Assembly: GCA_003008705.1 (NCBI GenBank)
Contig: PDUO01000004.1
Coordinates: forward strand, 186,001 to 250,000
Direction: 5' to 3'
Source: Pezicula radicicola
Lineage: Eukaryota; Ascomycota; Leotiomycetes; Helotiales; Dermateaceae
Length of the DNA stretch: 64,000 bases
The notes under the pieces were generated by a model. The model searched no databases. It was not told the DNA's origin and saw only the letters and a list, made by a program, of their open reading frames with translations. Position 1 is the stretch's first letter, and each line of letters opens with the position of its first letter. The position numbers were made by a program, and so were the translations under genes. Shown here one piece after another: positions 44,501 to 54,019 of this stretch.

Positions 44501-45232
44501 TTATCCTTCTCGGTCTGGTTGTTCTTCATCTGGTTGTTCTTCGTCTGGTTGTTCATGAAGCTCTCGACGACACGCCGGGCACGTCAAAGCTGTTTGGAGC
44601 CATGTAAGGATGCACGATTCACCAAATTCATGAGGAACGTTGGAGCCGCAGCGACACAAAACTGGATTGTGGGCGCCTTCTTCGTAATTCGCACCCGCAC
44701 CGTAGATTTCACCACAGATGCTGCAGTGAGATTCTCTTGGCTCCCCCTCCACCGGTCTCAGCACACTATCGATGATTCGCTCTCTTCTAACCCCTTCAAG
44801 CAAGTTGTCGAGTCCTTGCTGGAAGTGGTTCCGGACATGTATTTGTGCTATTGCTTGTGTGGTTTCTTGGAAGTCCTGAACCAAGGCGTTCTCGAATTCG
44901 ATTCTCTCTGCTTCGATTGATCGATTTTGCGTTGCGAAAGCTCGGAAGACTGTGAGTCGGTTGTTGATCGATTCTTGCGAGATCCATTGTGCGTCTCCCA
45001 CTCGCTCTTCCCAGTCTGGTCCGCTCCACTCTTGTAGGAGACACCAGTGACAGGCGGTGTTGGGGAGGAGTAGGTAGTAACGCTCAGTTGTTGCGCACGA
45101 TCCTTGTTCTTGTGCTTGTGGGTTGTTGGGGTTGTTGTTTTGAGAAGCTAGTGGGCATGGTCTTAGGTGGATGGTTGTGGAGACTATATGGCCGCAGAGG
45201 CCAAATAGCGTTTTGAGGTCTTTGCACACCAT
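44501..45232 (-). CDS. variant RING-finger protein
   Basis: A single frame of 243 residues. The C-terminal zinc-binding module is at about 170-224: HCSICGEIY (Cys170, Cys173), VLCRCGSNVPHEFGESCILTWL (Cys193, Cys195, His201, Cys207) and TCPACRREL (Cys218, Cys221). Spacing and the CILTWL helix are RING-like and suggest a ubiquitin E3 ligase. The middle cysteine/histidine spacing is wider than in a standard RING-H2, so one ligand assignment is uncertain. An N-terminal Cys/His set (CGHIVSTT, ACHWC) may bind another metal. A helical middle region (residues 85-150) separates them. The tail carries a short tandem repeat (QPDEE), encoded by an imperfect 15-bp DNA repeat. Confidence 0.78.
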   Translation of the reverse strand: MVCKDLKTLFGLCGHIVSTTIHLRPCPLASQNNNPNNPQAQEQGSCATTERYYLLLPNTACHWCLLQEWSGPDWEERVGDAQWISQESINNRLTVFRAFATQNRSIEAERIEFENALVQDFQETTQAIAQIHVRNHFQQGLDNLLEGVRRERIIDSVLRPVEGEPRESHCSICGEIYGAGANYEEGAHNPVLCRCGSNVPHEFGESCILTWLQTALTCPACRRELHEQPDEEQPDEEQPDREG

Positions 45233-46512
45233 GTTGCTATTTTTGTTTTTATGCTTGGTCTTGCTTGAGAGTGTGCTTGGAAGTTGATGGGTTGAGTGAT
45301 GAACTATTTAATGATGGGGTGAAATTATGAGTTAAGTGCGGCCTTATATATTCTATACTACATGCTTGTTATTATAGTACAACGATATAATCGAATTGTC
45401 TTCTTCGATGTATAACAACAACATAGTACAAGTCTTTGGAGTTTAATAACTATATTTAGTGGCATATTATTGTTATTAATGGCTCTGACATGCTTATGAC
45501 CAGAAAGACAATACACCTATCTCTTTAAGGTAACAGTTGCTTAGTCTTTATAACTTTATAACAAGTAATAAAGGATATTGTCTTTTACTTGGCTTTGTTT
45601 AGAACAATAGGCTTTGTAAATAGTTAAAGAAAGATATTAGAGCCTTTGAACTACTTGAACGACTAAAATATTTCTTTGTTTTCTTAACGGTGAAAATCTC
45701 CGTTCGATAGGAGTCTGAATAGTTTCGAAGGCCTCTGTAAATATACAACCACAAAACTATCCCACACTTCACAATTTGAACCTATAATATTATATGCAGA
45801 AAGCTGCTGCAAAGAAAGTGGCGCCGGAGAGAAAAATGTCAAGGACAAGAAGGTTGAAGGGAGTTGAAAAAAGGACAGCACAGTACATAGAGCATAACAC
45901 ATAGTTCTAACAAAGAATTGTGCTCCGATAAATAACCCAATAGACCCTGGTGGCTGCTGAGGTATGGTTTTTAACTCAAAACAAGCCGACAATGACAAAC
46001 AAGTCTTTAATATCCCCACCAGGCTTAAAGTCTCGCGCAACCGGACTACGATTTCTAGTCTTGGAACACGGCTCTTTTCTAGCACCCTAAAATCCTGTGT
46101 ATTTTGCTGAAGCCTGTCCAGATCTTCGACAGGAGCGTCAGCTGGGCATGACAAGTTAGAACCACGCACTCTATGTTGGGCGTCATTCGGTTCCATAAGC
46201 ACCTCATCACTTGTGGCGGTATCCTGTTGATGCTGCTTATCCCTAACAAAAAGCTGAATACTCCTAGGCATAAGTTGATCTTGTGTTAAAACAAGATGGA
46301 TAGGCGCAGGATGACGTTCCCTTTCTCGCCCGCTCTCTGGGATGTCCTCCGGGATCCGGCTTTGTGTCTATATTTAATAGATGAGCAATATCTTATGTCT
46401 TTATTTTACTTACCCTACCTCCTCTTAGCCTGTCAGCCCACTTCATCTCAAAACATCTCCATTATATACCTTAAACCTACCTCATATGTCAACAAACAAG
46501 ACAAACAATAAA
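45233..46512. other. intergenic, no confident gene
   Basis: AT-rich to about 45680. A 195-codon minus-strand frame (45684-46271) has a polar N-terminal half and a hydrophobic C-terminal half without domain content and was not accepted. Ends at the tRNA-Gly gene. Confidence 0.4.
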
Positions 46513-46603
46513 GCTTCCTTGGTCCAATGGTTAGGATTCCACCCTTCCAAACTCCATTCGGAGAAGTAAGGTGGAGGTTCGTGTTCGATTCACGGAGGTT
46601 GCA
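46513..46603 (+). tRNA. tRNA-Gly (UCC anticodon), intron-containing, mismatched acceptor stem
   Basis: The D arm (GTCC...GGAT), anticodon stem CCACC/GGTGG, T arm (TCGTG TTCGATT CACGG) and 3' acceptor strand with discriminator A are all present. The anticodon TCC is at 46546-46548, followed by A37 and a 19-nt intron (46550-46568) at the canonical position. The acceptor stem reads GCTTCCT against AGGTTGC, leaving two adjacent T-T mismatches at pairs 3-70 and 4-69. Fungal tRNA-Gly(UCC) normally pairs fully here. It could be a variant, a decaying copy or a substitution error. A T4 run about 20 bp downstream could terminate Pol III. Confidence 0.8.
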
Positions 46604-47136
46604 CAAAATTCCAAATCATTTCCTTTTGTCAATTCTTTTACTTCACATCATCGAGACAGTGTAAAGAGAGGGAACGATCTCCCTTTTTACTTTTTGGAGT
46701 GGAGAATTGTGTAGCGAGTTTAAGCGGACTAATCAATTAAACGAGAGAGGAGACATGACTGTGGAGTCGAGAGTCGGTAAATTGAATTGTGTGTCGTAAA
46801 TTGCGACACTTAGTAACACACGAACTTTTCAACATATTAGTCGAAGGTAAATATATCTTGTTTTTCTAGCTATATATAAGGAGTGTGATAGCTTGCATTA
46901 TTACTAAAGCAAGCAGCAAATCCAAATCCAAAATCCAAATACAGAATAAGTAATCAACTTCATAACTACAACCCTCATTATTGCTTCCTTCCCGAAAACT
47001 TTTCCATCAGAACTGAAGAAATCCGCCTTCACCTCCCCTTTTCTTTCCATTCACCAACCAATAGGCCTTTCCCTAAATTCCATCCCCGTCCCCGTCCCCT
47101 CCACAATCAGCCATCTTCAAGAAACCAGCCAATCCC
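46604..47136. other. intergenic, no gene seen
   Basis: Between tRNA-Gly and the hydrophobin-like exon. Mixed composition; no frame or repeat recognised. Confidence 0.45.
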
Positions 47137-47322
47137 TTACAAAATAGTAATGGGAACAGTAATGGCAGTTCCGTCAGTCTCAGTGCAAACCGAGTTGACG
47201 CAACAGATAGTCTGAGTAGAACAGCTTGTTCTCAAAACGGAAGAGAGGGCGCAGGTTAGACCGAGGATGTCGAGGACACTAATGCTGTTGCAGCCGAATT
47301 GGGTGCTAGAGGTTGGGCAGGA
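47137..47322 (-). pseudogene. hydrophobin-like C-terminal exon (partial)
   Basis: A 61-residue stretch on the minus strand ends at TAA (47137-47139) and starts at a good 3' splice site (CCGCAG, AG at 47323-47324). It contains SCPTSSTQFGCNS, LGLTCALSSVL, TSCSTQTICCVNS and VCTETDG: seven cysteines including a CC pair, with LTC...SCS...CC...C spacing like the second half of class I hydrophobins. Hydrophobins are small secreted amphipathic wall proteins. No 5' exon with signal peptide could be found upstream, so this is either a gene fragment or the last exon of a gene whose first exon I cannot see. Confidence 0.5.
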
Positions 47323-49805
47323 CTGCGGTTTGAGAGTTACGGTTGGTTTTTTTACTCGTCATCATATTTTCCTTCAAGTAGCACGAAAGGGTCCTCGGAA
47401 CCTTCGAATCTTGGAACCGTATTTGAGTTCCCTTCATGAGAAAAAAAAATTATCCAAGTGAAGAGGAGGGAAAAGACAAACTACCTTACGCAGTTTTTCT
47501 TACGTAACTGCACTTAGCAACCAAATAAGACAAGAAATGGTAACTTCGTAACTGTTACTATTAAGTATCTAGTTTCGGAGAATTTCCACATAATCAAAAC
47601 CTAATTAGGTACTCAATCTACACCCTAAGAATAAAAAGTGCTAGAGAAGTGCCAACCAGTTAGTGCGATAGTAATTCCTACAGTAATTTGCTTTACTCTC
47701 CCAGGACTTGGATATGAGACATTTGTACGTTATGGTGGGTAAAAAAAGTAAACTATATAATTTGTTGAATAGGCAGAGTATAAGTGGACAACATGTGGGT
47801 GGCAATAGGGTTTGTATTTTGTTTTGTATGGAAGCTAGAGTGCCAGAATGGGCCTACTTGTAGTGGGCAATCACATGGCTATTCCCATATATTCACTGGA
47901 TTCAACATAAATAAATATGATAAAATTCACAAAAGACTTAGCCAATGAATCCAAGATATCGGTAAATCAATAGGTATCCCAGAAACTAAGGGGGCTATAG
48001 TCCGGGCTCCGGCTGAAATATACCAGCCTACCTTGCGAAATCAGATCGGAAGATTAATATGCTACTAGGATTCCATACCGTCACTCGTGACATCCTGTCA
48101 ATTCGAAACAAGAAGTTCGGCCATAAGTGGCATAAATTGCGATTGCCAGCCATCCAGATTCCGGACCTCAATGTATGATTGCATCATGGTTGTTCCAGGG
48201 GAGAGACCTATCTCTGTAATCAAGCAAGATGAAGCTGAAGAGACGCTTATTGATGTCTACGTATTCTGACTACATCTGCGGAGTGTATATCATGAGACCT
48301 CTTATGCATGCACTGTGTCGGAGTTGGGAGAAATGCGGCGGCGTTTACCTTACCTCCCGTTATCAATTTTGATTCGAACTAAGGTACATTCTTTCTTTAA
48401 ACTTTTCCCGGGCTATTCTTCGTGCATTCCGCTTCCTCTTTGGCCCCTTCCGTAAAATTCGTCACATTGTTTTCCGTTCATTATTTTAACATAGTCTACC
48501 AGAACTCTGCTTTTATTGGATAGTAACAGTCATCCCATGTTAGGATTGACCCGGTTGAAGTAAGATTTTAGATCAAATTCATATGGGAATATAACCTTTC
48601 TCTATTTTATATATTATGGTCTTCCAGGCTGATTATATTCCTTTTCATTTCAATATATGGCGACACAACTTTGTCATCTAACAAATAGCAATATCAAAGG
48701 AGAAGCAGTATTGTCGAGCCGAAAAGGTTTACGCAACAACCAGTGCTCAGCGTCACGTGACCCCCTTTATTATCGACAACTTCTCTCCAGACCTCCAATT
48801 TCTTTCCAATATCATGTCATGTTCTCTTTTTAATCCAGCATTATTGCCTCACAATCTGAAAAATCATGATGCATTCTCAGGACCCAAAGTCTACACATTA
48901 CTATGAACACTGAGTCTCCATGATGCTCACAACACATGACACCCTCGGCCCGCGATGTCTTTCGCGTGCTGCTGGGGCATGATAGGATGTGTTGAGATTA
49001 CCTTGACGTACTCGACCTCTACACCCCTTCAACTTGGACTTTGCGCAAGCAATGAAGTTAATTTCTGATCAAAAGACCTGTTAATATAGGTCCTCTTCGT
49101 TTAAATATTAATAAAGGATGCCCTCGAGTTTGTTTTATCCATATGATGATATCACGTGTAATGGTCGAGCTAACCTCGTGCCTTATACAACAGCACCACC
49201 ATTCTATATCCAACAACCTTCAGATCTATAGTCCTATGCGAATATGCTACGCATAACTGGGAATTCCCTCGCATGAAGTCAGCCCTACCCGTGTACCTGC
49301 ATTTACAGACTCGGGAAAATGTCACGATCTTCATCGCTATGACTTTGTTCCCGAGTAACAGAGACAACCGCTGAACTTTGAATTTGCACCATGGTAGCTT
49401 TAAGGGAGGTCACTTGATGCCATCTCCATCGTATATATTGAAGCGTTGCCGTAGTGGCACTTTTGAAAGGGAACCCCGAATTGCGAGGTTATGAAGATTT
49501 CGCTGTGGCTGATACTATCCTAACGTCATTTCTTTATGATGCCGTTCTCCAATCACTTCAACTTATCAATTCTGTCTTAAGCCAACACATTCCATTCCAT
49601 TCAAGCGTTTTGTTTCGTTTGATACAGAGATTTCAATCTTTACAAGGTCTAGAACAAAGAAGCCGTTTCGTATAAACCGGGAAGCTCAACGGGCCTCCCA
49701 GCCGTAAAGGTGTCTCACTTAACTATCCGCATCTGCGAGTACACGACAGGAGGTAAATATTCTGGGAAAGCTTCAGATCAACCACGATCACAGCCAAGAA
49801 CCGCA
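47323..49805. other. gene-poor region
   Basis: 2.5 kb, AT-rich in parts. Contains a 10-bp palindrome GTCACGTGAC (48752-48761) of the E-box type bound by bHLH factors; no adjacent gene gives it meaning. Open frames at 48087 and 49454 lack domain content. Confidence 0.45.
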
Positions 49806-50531
49806 ATGGTACCCTCCACTTTCCGTGCACTCCTTGCCCAACTTCTCAGCGAACTTAGCAGCTGCTACTCTCTCTGCGACGATATCCGCACCAACCGACG
49901 GCTAGGAAGGACGCACCATGCTCTCGATAGCCTTCAAGACAATTTCAGGATCAGCATAAACAACCTCCAACTACAATTCAACACACTGCGGAGAATTGTT
50001 GGACCAAATTTGGATATCGGTGACGATGCCTCAAATGAGATAATCACGGCCGCCTTGAAGGATGTGAACGACTGCATTAGAACAAGATTATTTGGCATTG
50101 CCTTCCGATACTATCGCGTAGTTGAGAGGCCTCTGGGTGTCATCGAAGCTCCCCACTTTAGAGACATATTAAGGCAGTGGCACCATATCGAAGTCAATGT
50201 CACCAGCGCTCTTGATGCACTCTCTATCCGCCTCACCACACCGATCGATCCCCCAGAACCCAAGCCTGCTCCAGAACCTCAGTTACCAAAAGACGAAGTG
50301 ATCATCTCATTACGGGATCTCGACAGGCTCATTGATCATATGAAGAACTCCTGGGTGGAAAGCGTCGTTGGATCAGACCTGCTTTACGTAAATGCTTTCG
50401 ATGGAAGGAGATGGACATGGGAGAGACCAAATACAGGATATATCAAGGAGATCGAAAGCGCCCCAAAGAGGAATACAGTCAAGAGGAGGGTTAGTTGGGA
50501 AAGAACGTCCAAGAAGCCTGGGCATACTTAG
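49806..50531 (+). CDS. uncharacterised fungal protein
   Basis: A 241-residue frame from the ATG at 49806. The frame is open further upstream without an ATG to 49710. The first half is predicted helical (FRALLAQLLSELSSCYSLCD, LQDNFRISINNLQLQFNTLR, SNEIITAALKDVNDCIRTRL). A Pro-rich linker (PPEPKPAPEPQLP) precedes a second part with LRDLDRLIDHMKNSWV and a basic tail. No known domain recognised. The amphipathic helices recall the N-terminal regions of fungal NLR-like or HET-associated proteins, but this is only a resemblance. The region near 50480 has a weak 5' splice site, so the 3' end may differ. Confidence 0.5.
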   Translation: MVPSTFRALLAQLLSELSSCYSLCDDIRTNRRLGRTHHALDSLQDNFRISINNLQLQFNTLRRIVGPNLDIGDDASNEIITAALKDVNDCIRTRLFGIAFRYYRVVERPLGVIEAPHFRDILRQWHHIEVNVTSALDALSIRLTTPIDPPEPKPAPEPQLPKDEVIISLRDLDRLIDHMKNSWVESVVGSDLLYVNAFDGRRWTWERPNTGYIKEIESAPKRNTVKRRVSWERTSKKPGHT

Positions 50532-50639
50532 GATGGTCGATACTTTTCTCACGCCATTTTCTTACTGATTACCTTCGGGGCAGAAGAGCGACCAGGACCG
50601 TTGAGAAATTATTTCTCAAGACAACAACGATACTTCCAC

Positions 50640-51137
50640 ATGCAACATCATCCCCGGAGAGAACACATCCAGACGGTCAAAGATCATATTCTAGGAGCAT
50701 GTTACGAGGGGCGCAACTCTGCGAGCGATTTGGGGCTGTTCAGCACAGATACGGATGGCTGCACGGATGGAAAGACGGAGGTTAAGACCAGGAAGACAGG
50801 GGAGAAACCGAATTTTCACCACAGGTATTTCGCGCATGGAAGATCCATGAACAGTACGGTCTTTTTACTATTGCATTTGGCTAGTTTCAGGGATGAGATT
50901 CCGGCAGCGGATTCACTGGTGGTAAATATCGTGTTTATTTTATTTGGCATGATATGGCATGGGATAGTTCTTACCTTGAGTTTCTATTTTCAGTCCAAAT
51001 TACTTGTGGTATATGATGAGGCAATAAAGAGACAAGTCTTGGTGGTGTCACAAGTAGTCAATCAGAGTCTTCAGAAAGTACAAAAGGTACGCCTCGTGAC
51101 TTTCGCTTGTGCCCCCATTGGTCACAAGCTCGCTTAA
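50640..51137 (+). CDS. uncharacterised protein with one membrane segment (doubtful)
   Basis: A 165-residue frame counted from the first ATG (50640). It has a hydrophilic first half, one likely transmembrane segment (SLVVNIVFILFGMIWHGIVL) and a helical tail (VLVVSQVVNQSLQKVQK). It begins just after the preceding gene, so it may be a further exon of that gene rather than a separate one. No splice combination I tried gave a clearly better protein. Confidence 0.3.
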   Translation: MQHHPRREHIQTVKDHILGACYEGRNSASDLGLFSTDTDGCTDGKTEVKTRKTGEKPNFHHRYFAHGRSMNSTVFLLLHLASFRDEIPAADSLVVNIVFILFGMIWHGIVLTLSFYFQSKLLVVYDEAIKRQVLVVSQVVNQSLQKVQKVRLVTFACAPIGHKLA

Positions 51138-51880
51138 CCCCTGACCCCCCTTTCGAGACGTCACCCATCCATCCTTTGATCTGATGATGTATGTCGGGTG
51201 TCTCTGACTCGATGAAAGTTAACGCGGTGTGGGAACTTGTGTTGGTGTGATTTCCTGGATGGGAGAAGATGAAAACCTGGTTTAAGAAAATCTATTTTAA
51301 GTTATCTTACTCTGTGCTATACCTTTGTAGGGTTTAAGTTATTTGAGTAGCTTACTTTAGTTTGGTAACTCATTTATAAAGTGATAATAGGTACCTACCT
51401 AGGAATATGCTCTCTCACAAAGCACCTGATACAGTTCAACATCTCGAGGTGATGACTGGAAACCACCAAGGTAATTAGGTAAAAGAAAATTTATTCCCAA
51501 GATAACCCTTCTAGACTATGCACCACCTCGCAGAGGTTCATCATTGCAGATACGAGATAATTGAAATTTATTAATGGTGTGGAGAATGAACGCTTTAGAA
51601 GGCAAAAGCGCAAAACTGCCCATTTCTCGCTTAAAAACATCTCCACCAAACCACACAAAAAAACAAAAAGTTAAAAATTCACCTCTCCAGAAATAGTTAC
51701 GTGCAGGAGAAAAAAATTCATTGGGCCCCGGTGAAATTCTCTGGCAATCAGTATTTGATTTCATGTCGTTCGTAAATGCACTGCTGCCTCATCTGAGCTA
51801 CTCACAAAATCTTGAATTCCATTCCCCGAATATCGAGAATGAAGAGTAGATAGAGTGCAAAAAAATACCAAAAATGAAAT
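51138..51880. other. intergenic, includes the tRNA-Ala 3' flank
   Basis: No protein gene seen. A T7 run on the minus strand (51859-51865) just beyond the tRNA is a good Pol III terminator. Confidence 0.5.
51859..51865 (-). terminator. Pol III terminator of tRNA-Ala
   Basis: Seven consecutive T residues on the minus strand, 15 nt after the discriminator base of tRNA-Ala. Confidence 0.75.
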
Positions 51881-51952
51881 TGGAGACGCCAAGAATCGAA
51901 CTCGGGACCTCTTCCATGCTAAGGAAGCATTATACCACTAAACCACGTCCCC
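51881..51952 (-). tRNA. tRNA-Ala (AGC anticodon)
   Basis: The minus strand gives a complete 72-nt cloverleaf. Acceptor GGGGACG/CGTCTCC includes the G3-U70 wobble pair that identifies alanine tRNAs. The anticodon stem is CTTCC/GGAAG around loop TTAGCAT (anticodon AGC, read as IGC after editing). The T loop is TTCGATT and the discriminator is A. No intron. Confidence 0.93.
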
Positions 51953-52394
51953 TTATTTCTTATTTGTTGTGTTTGTTGAAAATGAAATTCTTGTTTGTAT
52001 AGATAAAGCAAGAAAGAATTAGGGAAAGTAGAGGAAGGGGGACGAGGTCAGTGGTAGTTAGCGAGGCGCTTGTTTTTAGGTTAATTACCTAGTTTTGTAG
52101 ATTCTTAGTGTAAGTATTGGAACAAGAGTCTAATTTATAAAATGGGTAGTTATAGATAAGGCAAATTATATCAATAGTTGGTCATGTACCTAACTTAAGA
52201 TTACCTTATACTGGTGATATAATGTAGTGAAGTGTTTAGCGAAAACAACATTTCTAACAGATACTGTATTAAAACATTAGCAAGTATCTTACGTTAGAGA
52301 TATATTTGGGGGAGATAAGTCTGCTTTTTTTGTTAGGAATATTGAAATGGAGTTGAGATGGCTAAGGGCGAGCTAAGGTTGAAAATGGGTAAGC
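51953..52394. other. AT-rich intergenic
   Basis: Nothing recognised except the tRNA-Ala 5' flank. Confidence 0.5.
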
Positions 52395-52398
52395 ACTA

Positions 52399-52797
52399 TA
52401 GCACCGGGCTGGATTCAATGAACTAGAAACTTGTTTTGATTCGCCCTGTGACAGGTTTCACATTAGTCCTCAGGACCGAGGTGCGTTAATTACTGCGGAA
52501 ACGATAATGAATGCTATACCACCGTCAGAATGCATCGGAAAGTCCAAAGATATTTTCTTATTGCAAGTTGCAATACGGCTTGTAAATTCGCGTTTACCAA
52601 TTGGTCTTATTCTTCGCCGAGTAGCTGAAAATAATACTTTCTCCCGCCTTGGATTGTTTTATATAGAAGAGGGGTATAAACACATATACCTAAATTCCTG
52701 GGATGAGAATTGTATGAAGGGGTGTGAGAAACTGGCTGCTGCATCATTAGATATATTTGCAAGCTGCGAACGTTGGGAATTTATTACTGTTTAAGGC
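52399..52797 (+). pseudogene. gene fragment, possibly C-terminal end of a HET-type protein
   Basis: The frame is open from just after a stop near 52399 to TAA at about 52792. It has only a late ATG (52507), so the reading begins without a start. LPIGLILRRVAENNTFSRLG followed by LFYIEEGY resembles the closing part of fungal HET (heterokaryon incompatibility) proteins, where a line such as G-L-x-L-x-x-V and a hydrophobic strand end the protein. Nothing of the HET domain itself is present upstream. The assignment is weak. It is an orphan fragment in AT-rich DNA, next to a locally duplicated segment. Confidence 0.35.
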
Positions 52798-52973
52798 TTA
52801 TAAGGTTCTATTCAATTAGTAGAGGAAGTTGCGACACTAGTTACTACTATAGGGAATAGCTAGACGTATGTCAACCAATTTATGTTGTCACAGTCACCTT
52901 ACTTATGCACTTCGCAGACTCCTCGTTGAGCTTTACTCGTTGCATTTACAGATATAAGGATGTGCCTAGTTGT

Positions 52974-53209
52974 GCCGCACAACTGGACCGGTCCGCCAAG
53001 ATCTCCACAGAGTGATGACCATCATTAGAGAAACCAATGAAGTTTTGATGTTGTATAATTCTTAGCGAACGCATCTCGGGAACGTTGCGCTGGCGGGTCT
53101 TTCATTATAGGGCTGCCCCGGACAACTGGACAGACCTGTTAAATCCCCACAGATTGAGAATCGTCGTTTAGAAAAACCAATGAGATCTTGATGTTGTATA
53201 ACCCTTCAG
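52974..53209. repeat. diverged direct repeat, two copies
   Basis: Copies at about 52974-53065 and 53114-53209 share ACAACTGGAC, a CCACAGA core, AGAAAAACCAATGA and the long match CTTGATGTTGTATAA, at roughly 75 percent identity with a period of 140 bp. No open frame. Possibly an eroded tandem or transposon-derived unit. Confidence 0.65.
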
Positions 53210-54019
53210 ATTTAACTAATAATATCTGACATGCAGGCCACGTTACTGTAGCCTCAGCCCGAAGTAGAACTCGATTCTGGGTCGGCTTAAGCGAGGGTGC
53301 AATAAGCGAGGTGACAATCTCCTATATGCTTGCACGATACCTGAAAGAACGCTGAGCATTGAATTAGAAACTAGGAGCATTTCGCAAGTCTTGAGGTAAA
53401 TTAGTCAATCATGTGAAGTGGATAAGGCAGGCTAATAAGCTTAGAGAATAGTATATTATTTAACAACAAATTACTCCTACCCCCCTAAAGGTTTTTTAAT
53501 TACTTTGCTGTACCCTAAGAGGGGAGGACGGGGGGTTGTTCGGAGTAAGAGCTTAATGACATAAAGCGTTTCCTAATCAAGTATCTCGCGTATTAGCGCC
53601 CTATAAAAATTTGTATAGGGGGGAGATAGTCGAAGGACAGCCGTCTTAGCAGTGCCATATATCCACTTAAGTACAGGTATATCTTTAAAATTCGAGCTAT
53701 AATTAGCTTGGGCGTTGTAATTGAATTGCCTTGGGCATCACAATAAATGTTGTGATTTAATTGCTTGATATTGTACTATAGTACTGTACAAGTATAGAAA
53801 GGTCCCCAGAGTTCCAACCGCCCCCTTTCTTTGGGTGGGTGAGTTGGGAGTAATTTGTCGTTATTTTAAATACTTATAACTAAATTCCACTACTTACTTC
53901 TCTATACTAGAATACATCCTTTAATTGTTATATTCGAAACCCTCCTAAATACTTAGCAACCGCGACGGATATCGATGCTAGTTCACCCTTCAACATTTGT
54001 TTTTACTTAGCCCCAGCCC
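53210..54019. other. AT-rich intergenic downstream of the ABC pseudogene
   Basis: No gene. C-runs and G-runs flank a 150-bp segment (about 53475-53625) whose ends (CCCCCCTAAAGG... and ...GTATAGGGGGGAG) are loosely inverted, perhaps another worn miniature element. Confidence 0.4.

Noticed and set aside
45684..46271. 195-codon minus-strand frame near tRNA-Gly
   Set aside because: N-terminal half is plausible (polar, starts MPRSIQLFVRDKQ) but the rest is a chance-looking hydrophobic translation; no family recognised. A short first exon cannot be excluded.
53475..53625. possible miniature element with C-run and G-run ends
   Set aside because: The inverted match is loose and interrupted; no target duplication visible.
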